A DNA stretch of 64,000 bases, from positions 23,501 through 87,500 of the forward strand of contig NW_024589887.1 of NCBI RefSeq assembly GCF_018446385.1, written 5' to 3'. The first letter of the stretch is position 1. Each line of letters begins with the position of its first letter. This DNA is from Zingiber officinale (lineage: Eukaryota > Streptophyta > Magnoliopsida > Zingiberales > Zingiberaceae). Under the pieces are notes generated by a model. It made no database searches. It saw only the letters and a program-made list of their open reading frames with translations, and was not told where the DNA came from. Both the position numbers and the translations under genes were made by a program. Positions 11,848-23,668 of this stretch are shown in pieces.

Positions 11848-12289
11848 GTAACGACCCGGCCCCTTGGGTGACCCAACTGGCGGCCCAACTAGCGACCCCT
11901 TATGTCGTTGACCGACGACCTTCGGCCGTGTCGTTACTCACTAGGACTTCCCACCCCTAGCCAGTGGATTTTTGCCTTCCCCAGGATTCGAACTCTAGAC
12001 CTCCAGGCTAAATACTAGAGTTTATGAATCCTGGCAGCCAAGTGTCGTTACTTACCCTAGAGTGCCGCTCACTTGGCTACCAAGATTCATAAACTCTAGT
12101 ACTTAGCCTGGAGGTCTAGAGTTCGAATCCTGGGAAAGGCAAAAATCCACTGGCCAAGGGTGGGAAGTCCTAGTGAGTAACGACATGGCCGAGGGTCGTC
12201 GGTCGACGACATAAAGGGTCGCCAAATGGGCCGCCCAAGGGACCGCCAAGGGGCCGCCAAATGGGTCGCCCAAGGGGCCGGGTCGTTAC
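11848..12289. mobile_element. Foldback-type element A with long palindromic arms
   Basis: The left end GTAACGACCCGGCCCC is repeated as an exact inverted copy at the right end (GGGGCCGGGTCGTTAC). The inverted similarity continues inward for nearly the whole element: GGATTCGAACTCTAGACCTC in the left arm pairs with its complement in the right arm around 12110-12130. The arms meet near 12045-12070, so the element can form a hairpin with arms of about 190 bp. Each arm contains a segment with AGTTCGAATCC, close to a tRNA B box. Confidence 0.75.
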
Positions 12290-12311
12290 AATAAAAAGGT
12301 GCCTTTTTATT

Positions 12312-12669
12312 GTAACAACCCGGCCCCTTGGGCGGCCACACTGGCGGCCCTGTGGCGGTCCGTTGGACGGCCCCACTGGTGGCACAACTCGTGACCCCTT
12401 ATGTCGTCGACTGACAACCCTCGGCCGTACCGTTACTCACTAGGTCTTCCCACCCCTGGCCAGTGGATTTTTGTCTTCCCTAGGATTCGAACTCTAGACC
12501 TCCAGGCTAAGTACTAGAGTTTATGAATCCTGGTAGCCAAGTGAGCAGCGCACGACCGAGGGTCGTCAGTCGACGACATAAGGGGTCACCAGTTGGGCCG
12601 TCAGTGGGACCGCCCAAGGGACCGCCAAATGGGCCGCCAGTGTGGCCGCCCAAGGGGCCGGGTCGTTAC
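12312..12669. mobile_element. Foldback-type element B, sister of A
   Basis: The left end GTAACAACCCGGCCCCTTGG and the right end form an inverted repeat of about 38 bp with one mismatch, continuing less perfectly inward (GACGACATAAGGGGTCAC on the right against its complement on the left). Only the left arm carries the B-box-like segment present in both arms of element A. Between A and B lies a 22 bp perfect palindrome (AATAAAAAGG, TG, CCTTTTTATT; 12290-12311). Confidence 0.75.
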
Positions 12670-15210
12670 AAATTAAACCCTCTAAAACCACTAAATTAAC
12701 TACTAAAGATTTGTTGTGACAATAAAAGTTGCACGCTAAAATCTAAACTATGGACAATAACAATCTAAGTTCAATTTAACAACCGATCAAAAGTGCTAGC
12801 AGGCAGAAAAAATCTAAACTTCTAATAATCAGATCTATGACAGAAAACTAAAAATGAATCAGTTGCAGCTACAAACAATAACAGAGTCGAATTAGAGTTC
12901 TTAAAAATTTCTCATCTAATCTATCAAGTCAAAAATGGGAGTTGTTTTTTTATGATAAGAAAACATGAACCAACAATGTTCTGTAAACTAAATCTAGATC
13001 TAGGTTAAGAAATATTCACAAACTCCAAATCTTAGATCTAATCCCTTCTCTTCGCTGATTTGCAAAGGAGCCCCAGAGAACGCCCTTCCCTTCTGGCTCT
13101 CAATCATTGCATCTTGATTCTTCAGCCATGTAAATAAGAATCGCCAAGCCGCAGAGAACACCCTTCTGGCTCGTTATCTTGTCGCGTGAAGAACATAGGA
13201 GGGAAATGACGATCGCAGCTCAAACCGAATGATCAGTTCGACCTCAAAGCTGCGAGCGGATCTGGAAATGGAACGAATACGTAAGCCTCAGGAAAACTCC
13301 AATCAAGCCTAGTAAACGCCTGAAAACCTCGGATCTAGAGAACGCCCTTGAATCTGAGGGGAAAATGGATCACGGGAAAATTGACGCGGATCTAGGGAAT
13401 GCCCAGGGATCGGGTTCTGAACTTCATTCGCTGATTGCTGAGAGATCCTGAATTCACGGCTGAAGTTGGAATCGAAATCTGGATTTGGAGATGGTGAACG
13501 AAGCTTGCGATCGCGCGCGCGAGGAAGAAGACGCGGCACGGTGAACAGTAGCGCAAGCCACTGTTCATCGTGCCATTCCTGCGTTTTTGATCTCAGATTC
13601 AGACCGAGTTTACTTCATGTCCGGTTTAGAACTTGGTCTGATTCAGGTGCAACAACAGCTGATTTACTCCACCAAGTTCAACAGTAATTGTCGCGAGTCA
13701 ACTCCATGTTCAAGCTCACTACTTGAGTGCATCCAAAGTGGTCTATGAGCCCCAAATCTTCACCTACAACCAAAATTCAAGTGTATGAAGCACAAATCAT
13801 GAATAAAAAGTATCTAATCTAATTAGCTCAAAATATATCTTGAAGAACAAAATCTAATTCCAAAGTCAATTTCTTGCACTAAACAAACCCAAAAACCCAT
13901 CAATTGGAATCAAAGTATAACGCCAATCTAACAACTCATCAGCTACCTTGTCTTAGGTATGACTGTCGGTTCGGAGATCGTCTATGATACCGAGCATTAT
14001 TTGTCCTCTGGTTCTTTAGGGCAAAACAATTCTCTGTGTAATGAGTTCTTGACATGTGATATGTACACCACCTTCTTGGGATTTCTTGTGGTACCCCCAC
14101 ATGCTGTACTGCATGAGGTCTGAGTTCAAGTTGACGATGTGGAGGAGCTGTACGAGGTTCCCTGGGTGGATGAACAGGAGCTGTGGATCAGTCATTAGTT
14201 AAAACCAGGATAGGTACAACATTCTCCTTCTTGCGAGCTGCTTGAGCCTCTTCAACATTAATAAATTCAGTAGCTCGCTCAATTAATAAATCAAAATTAG
14301 TCAAAGGATTTCGTACTAGGTCCTTGAAGAAATCATTGTCATTGAGCCCTTGAGAAAAAATACTCACTAAAATTTCAGTGGTGGCATTAGGGACATCAAT
14401 GACTACTTGATTAAACCATTTAATATAAGCTCTAATGCTTTCCTTAGGCCCCTGCTTGATGGAAAAAAGACTCCAAGGAGTTTTATGATATCTTCTATTA
14501 CTAGAAAAATGATGAAGAAACACTTTACGGAAATCCTTGAAGCGTCGAATAGAATTCTTTGGTAATCTTTTAAATCATCTTTGAGCCGCTCCCCCAAAAG
14601 TAGTAAGGAACATCCGGCACTTAACCCCATCAGAAAATTATTGTAGCAGAGCCATACTCTCAAATTTAGAAAGATGATCTTCCGGATCAGTAGTTCCAGA
14701 GTATTCTTCAATATTGAGATTCTGATAATGTTTTGGCAATGGGTTGTCAAAAATCCTTTGAGCAAATGGTGTAACAATTCTCTCGGGGGAACTGTCATTG
14801 ACCACCATCTTCCCTTTGCGTTTCTCTTTTACAGGCGCTTCACCGGAAGACTCTTGGAGCACTGGTCTTCGCCCTCCTTGTTCCACAGGTGTACGGAAAA
14901 AAGCTCGAGGGTTTCGAGTAGGAGAACCAGGAGCAGGGGTTATATAAGCAAGATCCTCTTCTTCCATGCCTCTATTTTTCCAATGATCAATGGTCGAAAT
15001 TGTAGGATTTACTGCTACGGGCAAGGTACCTCCCGTATTCGCTTGTTGTTGTTGTTGTAACACTTTTTGCACTCTTGTGTTGATGAGCCTCTCTAATTCC
15101 TCCTACGTTAGAGTAATGGTCGTCAGTTTTCCAGCATCTTCCATCACGTAGTCTCAGATTCAGGTGGAGATTCCCACAGACGACGTTAAATTTGATCCTG
15201 TCTGAGAGCC

Positions 15211-16062
15211 ATTAATATAAATATTCTATTTACACACACACACACTCTATTCATTACTTGTTCACCTTAATATAAAAAAGGCTTTGAACTTTTTGAAATT
15301 TGATTTATTTTGACGTGATGATGTAAGACAATGTTTGTAGGTTCAAGTCAACTTCTAATTATAAAAATTTATATATAAAAGGCTTTGGCCTTTTTGGAAT
15401 TTGTTTCATTTTCAAGGAATGACATCTGACCTACAATGTTTGTAGGATCAAGTCAATTTCTAATTGTACAAAATTATTAGTAAAAAGGCTTTAGGTTTTC
15501 TAAACTTTGATTACGCAAGACATACGCTGCCCATGTAGGCTTCAATTGTTCTTTGTTGGACTTAGTAATTTGATGGATTAAATGACGCTGTATTTGCAAT
15601 GTTTCCTTGTCAAGATATTGGGGTTTTCACAGCGAACTGCTTATGGCTTATTTCATGCTTTTGGTTATTTGGTAACTCAAATTTTCTGCCACCTTCTTAG
15701 AGTTGTGCTAGTTCATTCTTTTCTATGGTTAATAATTTTTGTCAACCACAGATCCTTTGTTTTGTATAAATTTGTCTGCTTTCTTCCATATATTCATTGT
15801 GGTACTAATGCTACCATTGTTACTTACTTGAAGAATTTATCTTGTCCTTTTGGCTGTTTATAAAACATCTGTAAAGGTTTTCTTCTCTGATATTTGTTAT
15901 CTGGAAAATTTTAACATATTGTTTTGCACTATACTTATTGTTTTATAAGAGTTGCTTTATCATTCTTGAAATTTTTGTGTGCCCATGTTGATGATCTTTA
16001 GATATGTGCTTATTTTTTCTACTCAATTTATGTTTTGCTTACTCATGTTCATTGTCATTAAG
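15211..16062. repeat. HISN4 upstream/intron DNA with ~100 bp tandem repeat and (AC)n
   Basis: From about 15279 to 15510 there are two and a half copies of a roughly 100 bp unit beginning AAAAGGCTTTG and containing CAATGTTTGTAGG.TCAAGTC. An (AC)n run is at 15231-15246. The rest looks like plant intron, T-rich, leading to the acceptor before 16063. The HISN4 exons encoding the N-terminal glutaminase strands were not found. Confidence 0.55.
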
Positions 16063-19000
16063 GATGGCCGAGCCACTTTGTAGATACGTAGAGAGTGATC
16101 GTCCATTTTTGGGGATTTGCCTTGGACTTCAATTATTGTTCGAGTACAGTGAAGAGAATGGTCCAGGTGGTTATTGAAATTCATTTTGGATTTTTCTTGG
16201 CTTTATTAGTTCCATTAACAAAATGTTCATGAACAGGAAGACCAAAGGATTCTTTCCTATACAAACCAAACTTTTTCAAAAGAGATCATTTATTCTGTGT
16301 GTTTCAGTCAAATTGTATTATCCATTGCATGAGTTTTACTAGTAATTATTAACTTATAATTTCTATCACAATGGCCTGCCTGCTAGAAAGGTATCTCTGA
16401 ACATTCTCAACTGATTCTCATGAAACTACCTCTCCAATATACTATGTTCCGTAGTTCCTTTTTTTCTCTTGTGCTGATACGCAGGTCATATTTCTGTTTT
16501 TCTTTTCTTTTTTGTCCCAAATGATTCTACGAATAACATTTATTTGTGCAGTAAAAGGTCTTGGTTTGATACCTGGTGTTGTTGGACGTTTTGATTCATC
16601 AAATGGTCTCAGAGTACCTCATATTGGTTGGAATGCTTTGCAAACCACCAAAGACACTGAAATTTTGGATGATGTTGGAGGGCGTCATGTCTATTTTGTT
16701 CATTCCTATCGTGTGATGCCTGTATGTTTTCTCGTGATTTGACAATCAGACTAACACATTCTCATATTTTTGTTTAATGAAAGAGTCTTGCCTAAATTAT
16801 TCTTTGTAAAAATTTTGCTTAGTCAGATGCTAACAACGAGTGGATTTCATCAATATGTAATTATGGTGATAGCTTTATTTCGTCTATAACAAGGGGTAAT
16901 GTGCATGCTGTCCAGTTTCATCCGGAAAAGAGTGGAGGTACATTCTCCAAATAGTATAGGTTACAAGTCAATATTAATATTTTTTTATATATTTCCAACA
17001 TGCTCGAACATGATCAATACTTTCATTACATTTCTTGCTGAAATTTTTTTGCGATCACAACTACTAATTTAATAGAAGATTACACTCTGTACGCTTCCAG
17101 ATTCCTTATGAGGTAGTTTGCAAACAAACTAAGCTTGACTAGCTCCAGAACTGAGTATGTCATTATGAGGATATAGATGCCAGAGTGCATGTGCAAGTTG
17201 GTTTTGATTTGACCTTTATCTTATGGATTATTTTAATTGGTTATAAGGAAAGATGATGTTTAGTTTTTGGTTACTTACTAGAAGTTATTATGGAAATGGA
17301 TGTTTTGCTCCTAATTTTCTTAATTCAAGTGCCTGGAAGGAGGATGAGCAAATTAGAGAATGATTTTGTAGAGGTAATTTTGGGCTTCTCTATGTTGTTG
17401 TTTAGTTTCAAACTGTTGAATATGGGATTGATTTTGTTGTCTGATTTCTGTAGTAGGACTGGCAATTATCTTCACTCCATTATCATCTTTTCACGTAGGC
17501 TAACATCTTATACATATATTATAGCTTGTAATTCTTGTAATTTTCCTAGTCTATTTTAGAAGAAGTAGATATTGATGAAGATGCCATTAATAGAAAGAAT
17601 GTATGGTTGAAATGCAGAAGGAAATTCTGTAGTCTTTTTTAATCGCTATCTGCTCAGGAAAAAAGGAAAGTTTTATAAGATTGGCATTACCATGCTTTAT
17701 GGATCGGCATATTGGACTCTTAAGTTGCAAACTTGTACAAGTCTAATTTAACTTTGATGAAAATGTTGAGATAAATGTGGTGTTACTAAAAAGAATTAAA
17801 TATAGATTATTACTAAGACTCCGTAGGTGTGGGTTCAATATTTGACAAAATAAGGGAAAATAGGTGGAGATGATATAGAGACTTAAAGGCACCAATAGTG
17901 TCCGTAGTTAGAAGAATTTAAATTATTGAAGTAAAAGGTACAAGGGGTCAAAATGAATTGAATGGTGCTAGTGATAAAACTTTGCTTAGAGATTAGCAAG
18001 GGATAAGATCCATATAACCAATCCCAAATAGTTAGGACAAATACAACATGGTGATGATGACTTCTTTCTATTGCTTTTGTATGTTTAATATATAGTCTGG
18101 TGGAATCTTCCTTCAGCATCTCGAAAAATTCAACTTTAGTTCATATTCTATTGTTAGTCCCTGTTAGTAAAATAACTTTCTATAATATGGTGATATAGAT
18201 GTCGGGATTTCCATATTAAAGAAATTTCTTGACCCCTCTTCATCTTCAAAGACAAAGGTATACTTGGTATTCCAATATTCTCTACATGATCAGCATTATT
18301 GTACAATTTGATTAATTGTGCTTGTAACCTTTTAGAAATCAGCTATTGGTAAAGCATCACGACTGGCAAAGCGAGTGAGTTCTTTGATCTAGTTGACATG
18401 GATATGGATATTTAGGCACCTATTTATTCATGACTATGTAATAATTGCTTCTTTTTGGGAAAAAAAAAAACTTGATGCTGTGATGCAGGTGATTGCATGT
18501 CTTGATGTGAGGGCAAATGATAAAGGGGATCTTGTAGTCACAAAAGGGGACCAGTATGATGTAAGAGAACAGTCAAATGAGAAAGAGGTACGAGAAATTT
18601 CCTAGAAAGAGGTGCCGGTATATATATTTGACTCTTGGGCCTATAGTGATAGGCAGCTGCTCATAGTTTCCTTTTGGTAGACTTGGTATTTGGTGTCCAA
18701 AGTCTAAGAATGCCTCCTCCATTTCATGATCTAAATACAACTTTTGATCTGGAATTTATTTGAACTACTATCGAAATCGTGATACCATACTTAGGTCTGG
18801 AATATAGTTGAGACAGCATTAATCAGTTTAGTACTTTTTGACTTTTAGCCAATTGTTGGAGAGGAAACTGACAATAGACAGCAGTGCTGGATGAGGAGGG
18901 AGAGACCCTAGCGAGATCAGAGGATTGAGATGGAAAATGGTGGTGAAAAGAATCTTATATATGGTTCATTTGAATAAATTAGCCTTTTATAAATGGAAAA

Positions 19001-21945
19001 AGAATTGCTGCTATGCTGAATCCTTTCCTGTAGTTGCATTTGTTCACTTGAAAATTTTAGCAATTATTTAGAATTCTGACTTAGCCGGCAAATTCATTTG
19101 GTCTCTAATTATTATCATACTGATGATCCTCATGAACCTCATATTATACTTCATGTTTGCATAACTCAAGTTGTAAACTGAGCTATGTTTATGTGGGAAT
19201 AATCCTGGTATGGATCACAAATGGTTTCAAGATCCGACATTGATTCTGATTTGGGAGCCTATTTCAGATGGGGGATGAAAGAAAAGGCATTAGGCATCTG
19301 TAGAGTTGTTGGGTAGTTTCACTTACCTGAAAGCGGTAAGCCTAGAGCAAGTGGAATAAGAAGGTTCTCTAAATGAACTTGAGACAAATAGCTTTGCTTT
19401 AAATGTTTGACCTTTCTCTCCCTCTCACTTATTTTTAAGTACACTTTCTTATTTTGCTTTCACGTCAATAGGTTAGAAACCTTGGCAAGCCAGTGGATCT
19501 AGCAGGTCAGTATTATAAGGATGGTGCTGATGAGGTATACGCTTGTTCTACAGTAGTATAAACAAATTTCCTTATTATTCTTTTAAAATTAAAAATAATT
19601 CATTTGAAGTAATTGTTCAATATTCTAGGTTAGTTTTTTAAACATAACTGGTTTCCGTGACTTTCCCTTGGGAGATTTGCCGATGTTACAGGTCTGCAAA
19701 ATAAACATGCTTTTGCATTATTTGGTATTACTGTAGTTGTTTTTATGCTAAACTACTTGTGCCTTCACATGTATGCTAAGAAGATATTGCGCTACACTTC
19801 GGAAAATGTTTTTGTACCACTAACAGTTGGTGGTGGGATACGAGACTTCACAGATGGAAATGGAAGGTTGTTATTTTTTTTCCTACTTTGTAGGACTATG
19901 CTGATATCTAATGCGTGCAGGATCTTTTAGTTTCCTACCTCTGATAGAACGCCACTCGTCGTACTGTCCTTTAAGTTGATGTGTATATAAGATTATACAC
20001 CCATTAGGATGCTGATTTGTTGGATTAAACAGGCTGGACTTTCTTCTTTGTGGATACTAGAAAGCATATGATCGTAATTTATTTGACTTGGATAAGTTGA
20101 AAAGCATCATCTATTTTACAGTTATGCAGACAACATACTCACGTTTGCTTTCCTTTTTAGTATCAAATTTTCCCTTTTAGTACCAAGTTCATGTCAAATT
20201 CTCTGGGTTTGATCTCTGGACTTAGTATCCTTCTGCAGATACTATTCGAGCTTGGAAGTGGCATCTGAATATTTTAGATCGGGTGCAGATAAGATATCAA
20301 TTGGAAGTGATGCAGTTTATGCTGCAGAAGAGTATTTAAGAACTGGAGTAGGCAGCTATATGTGCTTTCCTCGGCATTCATTCTTCACCATTATCCTTTG
20401 CTAATCTTACCGTTGTACATGTTTAAGGTGAAGACCGGGAAAACCAGCTTGGAGCAGATTTCTCGTGTTTATGGGAACCAGGTTGACTTTTTTTTTTACT
20501 TATCCGCTTCCTATGTTTGTTGCACCTATATTTCAGCTGTTCTCTCTTCCTATCACTGTATTTTTCTCACTAACTGAACCTGTTCAATGAAAGTATGTGA
20601 TAGGTTAATTGTTTACTGAGAGTACAATTCAAGTTGCATTTCTTGTCACCACCTTCTTATCTTGATATTCACTATTGTGGAAAAAATATTTTGAGTTTTG
20701 TGCAGTATACATCTGACTTAGTAAAAAAACAAGACAATGATAATGTTTATTGTTGATACTTTTAACTTCATCAGGCAGTAGTTGTGAGCATTGACCCTCG
20801 GAGAGTCTATGTTAGGAGCCCTGATGATGTTGAATTTAAGACCATTAAGGTTTCTTCCCCAGGTACTATACAATTATAATGTAGCCTTTCTTGCTCCTTT
20901 TAGCTCCACAAATTATTGCTTTTCTCATTATATGTTTCTTTCCACTTCTCTATGATTACATTTCTTCTTCCATGATAACTTCAGGTCCCTCAGGTGAAGA
21001 GTACGCATGGTATCAGTGCACAGTAAGCTTTTCATTATTTATGCACATTATTTTCTCTAGTCATGTATTTTGTCTCAAATTTCTTCAAACTAGTCTGGAT
21101 GCTTCAACCCAAACTCGTAACTATAAATTGGATTACTTTGTGTTAACCTCAGATGAACCAACAAGGTCTTCAAATCTTTCTCTTGTCTAATTTGACCTTT
21201 TTTTATGCAGGTCAATGGTGGACGTGAGGTTCGGCCTATTGGAGCTTTTGAACTTGCAAAAGCTGTTGAAGAACTTGGAGCTGGAGAAATACTATTAAAC
21301 TGCATAGACTGTGATGGTAATTTTTCTTACATGGAGGTGGATTATCTTACATCACATTCTTCTTTTTGAAACTACCAAATTGTCATTGTGAAAATATGGT
21401 CAGTCTGCTAAATGCTTAGCAAATATTCTCCTTGGTGCACTGTACTGCTATGACATCGTTTACCTGAAAAAATTTTCATAAGAGACTTGTTTGCAGGTCA
21501 GGGTGACGGATTTGACATAGACTTAATCAAGTTGGTATCTAATGCCGTCATGATTCCTGTAATTGCGAGCAGTGGAGCAGGTGCCGTCGAGCACTTCTCT
21601 GAAGTCTTTGAAAAGACAAATGCATCAGCTGCACTTGCAGCTGGAATTTTCCACAGGAAGGAGGTAATTTCATAACTCCATATTTTTTGCTGATTATTTG
21701 ATGGTATAACTGACAAGAAGCTATATAGACAAGCTTGCAACCCTATCAATCTGAAAATGGATTAGAGATTTTTGTATGATTAGTTTCTCCAGTGTTGTTG
21801 ATGGATTAAAAAGTAATTTTCACTCTATGTTCTATATAACATGACGGTTAATGTTTTAATTTCGACGATGCAGGTTCCGATATTGTCAGTCAAACAACAC
21901 CTGTTGCAGAATGGCATAGAAGTTAGAGCATGTGATGGGCATTAA
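16063..21945 (+). CDS. HISN4: Imidazole glycerol phosphate synthase hisHF (glutaminase-cyclase), 5'-incomplete
   Basis: This plastid enzyme makes imidazole glycerol phosphate and AICAR from PRFAR and glutamine in histidine synthesis. Sixteen exons can be placed: 16063-16166, 16552-16721, 16823-16937, 18199-18257, 18336-18374, 18489-18587, 19472-19534, 19629-19691, 19784-19866, 20239-20347, 20428-20481, 20775-20862, 20985-21022, 21211-21316, 21497-21663, 21874-21945. They join in phase to about 475 residues. The HisH half has the nucleophile Cys in [21 protein letters not shown], and the His/Glu pair in VQFHPEKSG. The HisF half has [58 protein letters not shown] and [20 protein letters not shown]. 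All visible introns have GT-AG ends. The family needs about 60 more glutaminase residues (LDYGAGNVRS region) and a transit peptide upstream; none were found before 16063, where a gypsy nest lies. Either the first exons lie farther away behind it or the gene has lost its 5' end. No stop or frameshift was found in what remains. Confidence 0.93.
17760..18060 (+). mobile_element. Probable RTE-type LINE 3'-end remnant in a HISN4 intron
   Basis: Within the third visible intron (16938-18198) the sequence ATAACCAATCCCAAATAGTT, followed by AGGACAAATACAACATGG and a short TGATGATGAC run, resembles the 3' end of plant RTE LINEs (CCAACCCCAAATAGTTGGGA plus a simple-repeat tail). The upstream part (AAGGGGTCAAAATGAATTG, GCTTAGAGATTAGCAAGGGA) fits the degenerate end of the RT frame. 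No target duplication was established. Confidence 0.45.
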
Positions 21946-22439
21946 GGATGGAAGTGCCATGAATCAGCTTAGTATTTTTAGAATCTACCTGGTCTTGCAA
22001 GTGTATGTACTCTTTCATCACAAAAAAACTGGTACCATTGTGCTTATCTAGATGTTGTCTTTTGAGATGTTGCTTCTCAAGTTATTTAACTGTAAGAAGT
22101 GGAAATAAACCATTAGATTTTAGTCCTATTTGCTTAGGATATGTTTATTTAGAGGTCGAAATCATTGAAAGTGAAGGGGACTATGTTTTTTTCGTTTACT
22201 AGATGTAGAATTAGTTGAAAGATGGATTTGAAATCCATTTGTGGATTGAGTTTTGGCCTCATTTTAACTCGATCAAAATCAGTCAATATTTTCTTCCTTT
22301 CAATCCCAACAGTGAGTTTGCAGCCTTTTCTTCTATTCTCAATTCCATTGCCTTGAGTACACCTTCCAATGCTCTCTTAAGTAAAAACAAAATAATTAAA
22401 TAAAGTGTGTAGAAAAGAAATAAGAAAAAGAAGTTGAAA
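21946..22439. other. HISN4 3' flank, no further gene
   Basis: Downstream DNA of HISN4, including its presumed 3' UTR. No coding similarity was seen up to the copia gag scrap at about 22440. Confidence 0.45.
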
Positions 22440-22519
22440 GTGATACACAGAAAAAGATATCCGCACGGAGAAAAGCCGGAGAAATTCACCGGAGCCGACT
22501 TCAAAAGATGGCAGCAGAC
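22440..22519 (+). pseudogene. Ty1/copia gag fragment
   Basis: The plus strand reads KVIHRKRYPHGEKPEKFTG and then ADFKRWQQ, matching the start of the copia gag-polypeptide domain (KPEKFxGxDFKRWQQKM). The match breaks at 22520 where an LTR begins. Just beyond that LTR (23669 onward) the plus strand offers KIRFYL, reminiscent of the next gag residues (KMLFYL), which suggests that the LTR inserted into this gag. Confidence 0.6.
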
Positions 22520-23668
22520 TGTTGTTTCAGGTAAATTCCGGATTATGCAAACTGATCGTCGAGGCTAGTGTTCGACACTATCTCCGTAAACGATATTGCT
22601 CCGCTACGGTGCTTAACGGATTGTTGCAATTCGTTCCCAAGATACAACGACGACAATCGTCTCGGAATCGTAGCACTCCAACTTCCGAGACCAGCGAACC
22701 TTCTCGTAGGCTTCTTGGACTCTTGAATGCACAAGATGAGTGAGTGAATACTTGAGGAAGAGAAGATTAAGTTGAGTGATTTGATTCCAATCTGGAGGGT
22801 TCTATTTATACAGAAGGAAGAGGCTTTAGGGAGGGGTGTGACCTTTGAGTGGATTAATCTGGGCCGTCCGGACTGAAGAGTTATAACCCTTCACATAGCC
22901 CCTTTAATCTCATCCATCAGATCTAATGGTGACCTCAGATCTATCAGCCATCGGATCTGGATCCATTGATCCGATGCTTCAGATCATGTCTCATCCCAAG
23001 CCGTCAGATCGTGACTCATTGTGATCCAACGCTCTAGATCGCATCACAAGCGATCCACCATACTTCTTTGATCAACGTTGATCAACGGCTGCCATCCGTT
23101 CGCCCAACCAACTGTCCAGTCATCTCCCTTTGCCCACGAGGATGCCACATAGGCACTGCCATGTCAGGTACTAGCCTGACACGTCACCCGAGTGCCATGT
23201 AGGCACTGCAATGTCACCTGGAGCATAAATTTAAGCTCCTCAATGCTCCTCGCGACAATGCGAAGTGCGCCTACAAAGCGCCCAAAGCGCCCATTGCGCA
23301 CGTGGCGGGTGGCGGGCTCACAGGTACGAGCACCTGCTCGCCCCTGAGCAGAGAGTACCTGGTACTTTTCTGAGTTAACTCCAATAACTCAACATCATTA
23401 ATAAGTAAGGAATGCACATCGGAAATTTCCGATGTGGGACTATTCTCCCTTGCATTTCCTTAATGAATAACCAACGTTATTTTGGGCCGACTTTGAACAT
23501 TAATTTCTCATTCACCCTTAATCGGTTTTGAGCAAATTAATAGTCTAAATCTATCTACGCGAAACGTAGATTTCAATTTTGAAGTCAATTACGACTTTCA
23601 ACAATTGATGGCTTCTGATTTTTCCTCCTCAAAATCGTATTGGTCCATTTAGGTTCCAATATCCAACA
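22520..23668 (-). mobile_element. Minus-strand LTR, probably solo
   Basis: On the minus strand the sequence begins TGTTGGATATTGGAACC and, after about 1.15 kb, ends CTGAAACAACA, the TG...CA form of an LTR. A TATA box (TGTATAAATAGA, complement near 22802-22813) is followed by a T/C-rich leader (CTTCTCTTCCTCAAG), as expected of an LTR promoter. A perfect 20 bp palindrome (ACATCGGAAATTTCCGATGT) lies near 23417-23436. The flanks (CAGAC and AAAGA) do not form a target duplication, so the exact ends or the insertion history remain open. Confidence 0.6.

Larger units (their letters stand above)
11063..13941. mobile_element. 2.9 kb LTR-type insertion (TG...CA, 5 bp target duplication GCTAC), probably a solo LTR
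   Basis: The sequence between gypsy gag and protease begins TGGTGTCAACC and ends AACTCATCA, and is flanked on both sides by GCTAC (11058-11062 and 13942-13946). Removing it brings the two halves of the gypsy relic together. TG...CA ends with a 5 bp duplication are typical of LTR retrotransposon integration. No coding sequence and no internal pair of LTRs were seen, so a solo LTR (about 2.1 kb without the palindromic elements it carries) is the simplest reading. A 38 bp direct repeat (unit containing CCAATCAAATTGCTACATGG) lies at about 11318-11395. Confidence 0.65.
9838..15210 (-). mobile_element. Degenerate Tat-lineage Ty3/gypsy element (gag, protease, start of RT), split by a later insertion
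   Basis: Minus-strand order from the right: an 18 bp stub of LTR end (15193-15210), a primer-site-like GTCGTCTGTGGGAA, a gag start at about 15143 (MEDAGKL), gag blocks FDNPLPKHYQNLNIEEYSG, RRYHKTPWSLFSIKQGPKES and FINVEEAQAARK to about 14190, and a zinc-knuckle-like CTYHMSRTHYTENC near 14070. The frame is interrupted by the 11063-13941 insertion. It then resumes with LEGVEVPHDDALIIKIVIAN, the protease FIDTGSSVNIIFKKAFDQL, VDAPSAYNVILGRPALNEF, and the start of RT (IKEEVDKLMEAGY, VQLPSWLPNVVLVSK). Several stops and frameshifts occur. It matches the intact element at 26963-38720 block for block, so it belongs to a related Tat family. It ends inside RT against the MULE scrap. Confidence 0.85.

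Noticed and set aside
12070-12140. A true tRNA gene suggested by AGTTCGAATCC
   Set aside because: The B box is good but the A-box region (TGGCTACCAAG) is poor, no cloverleaf acceptor pairing was seen, and the segment is repeated inside foldback arms.
15582-15863. A 93-codon frame including KILGFSQ, considered as the missing HISN4 exon (NAIRHLGF region)
   Set aside because: Only a few residues fit, the catalytic-fold motif with DYGAGN is absent, and the surroundings look like T-rich intron.
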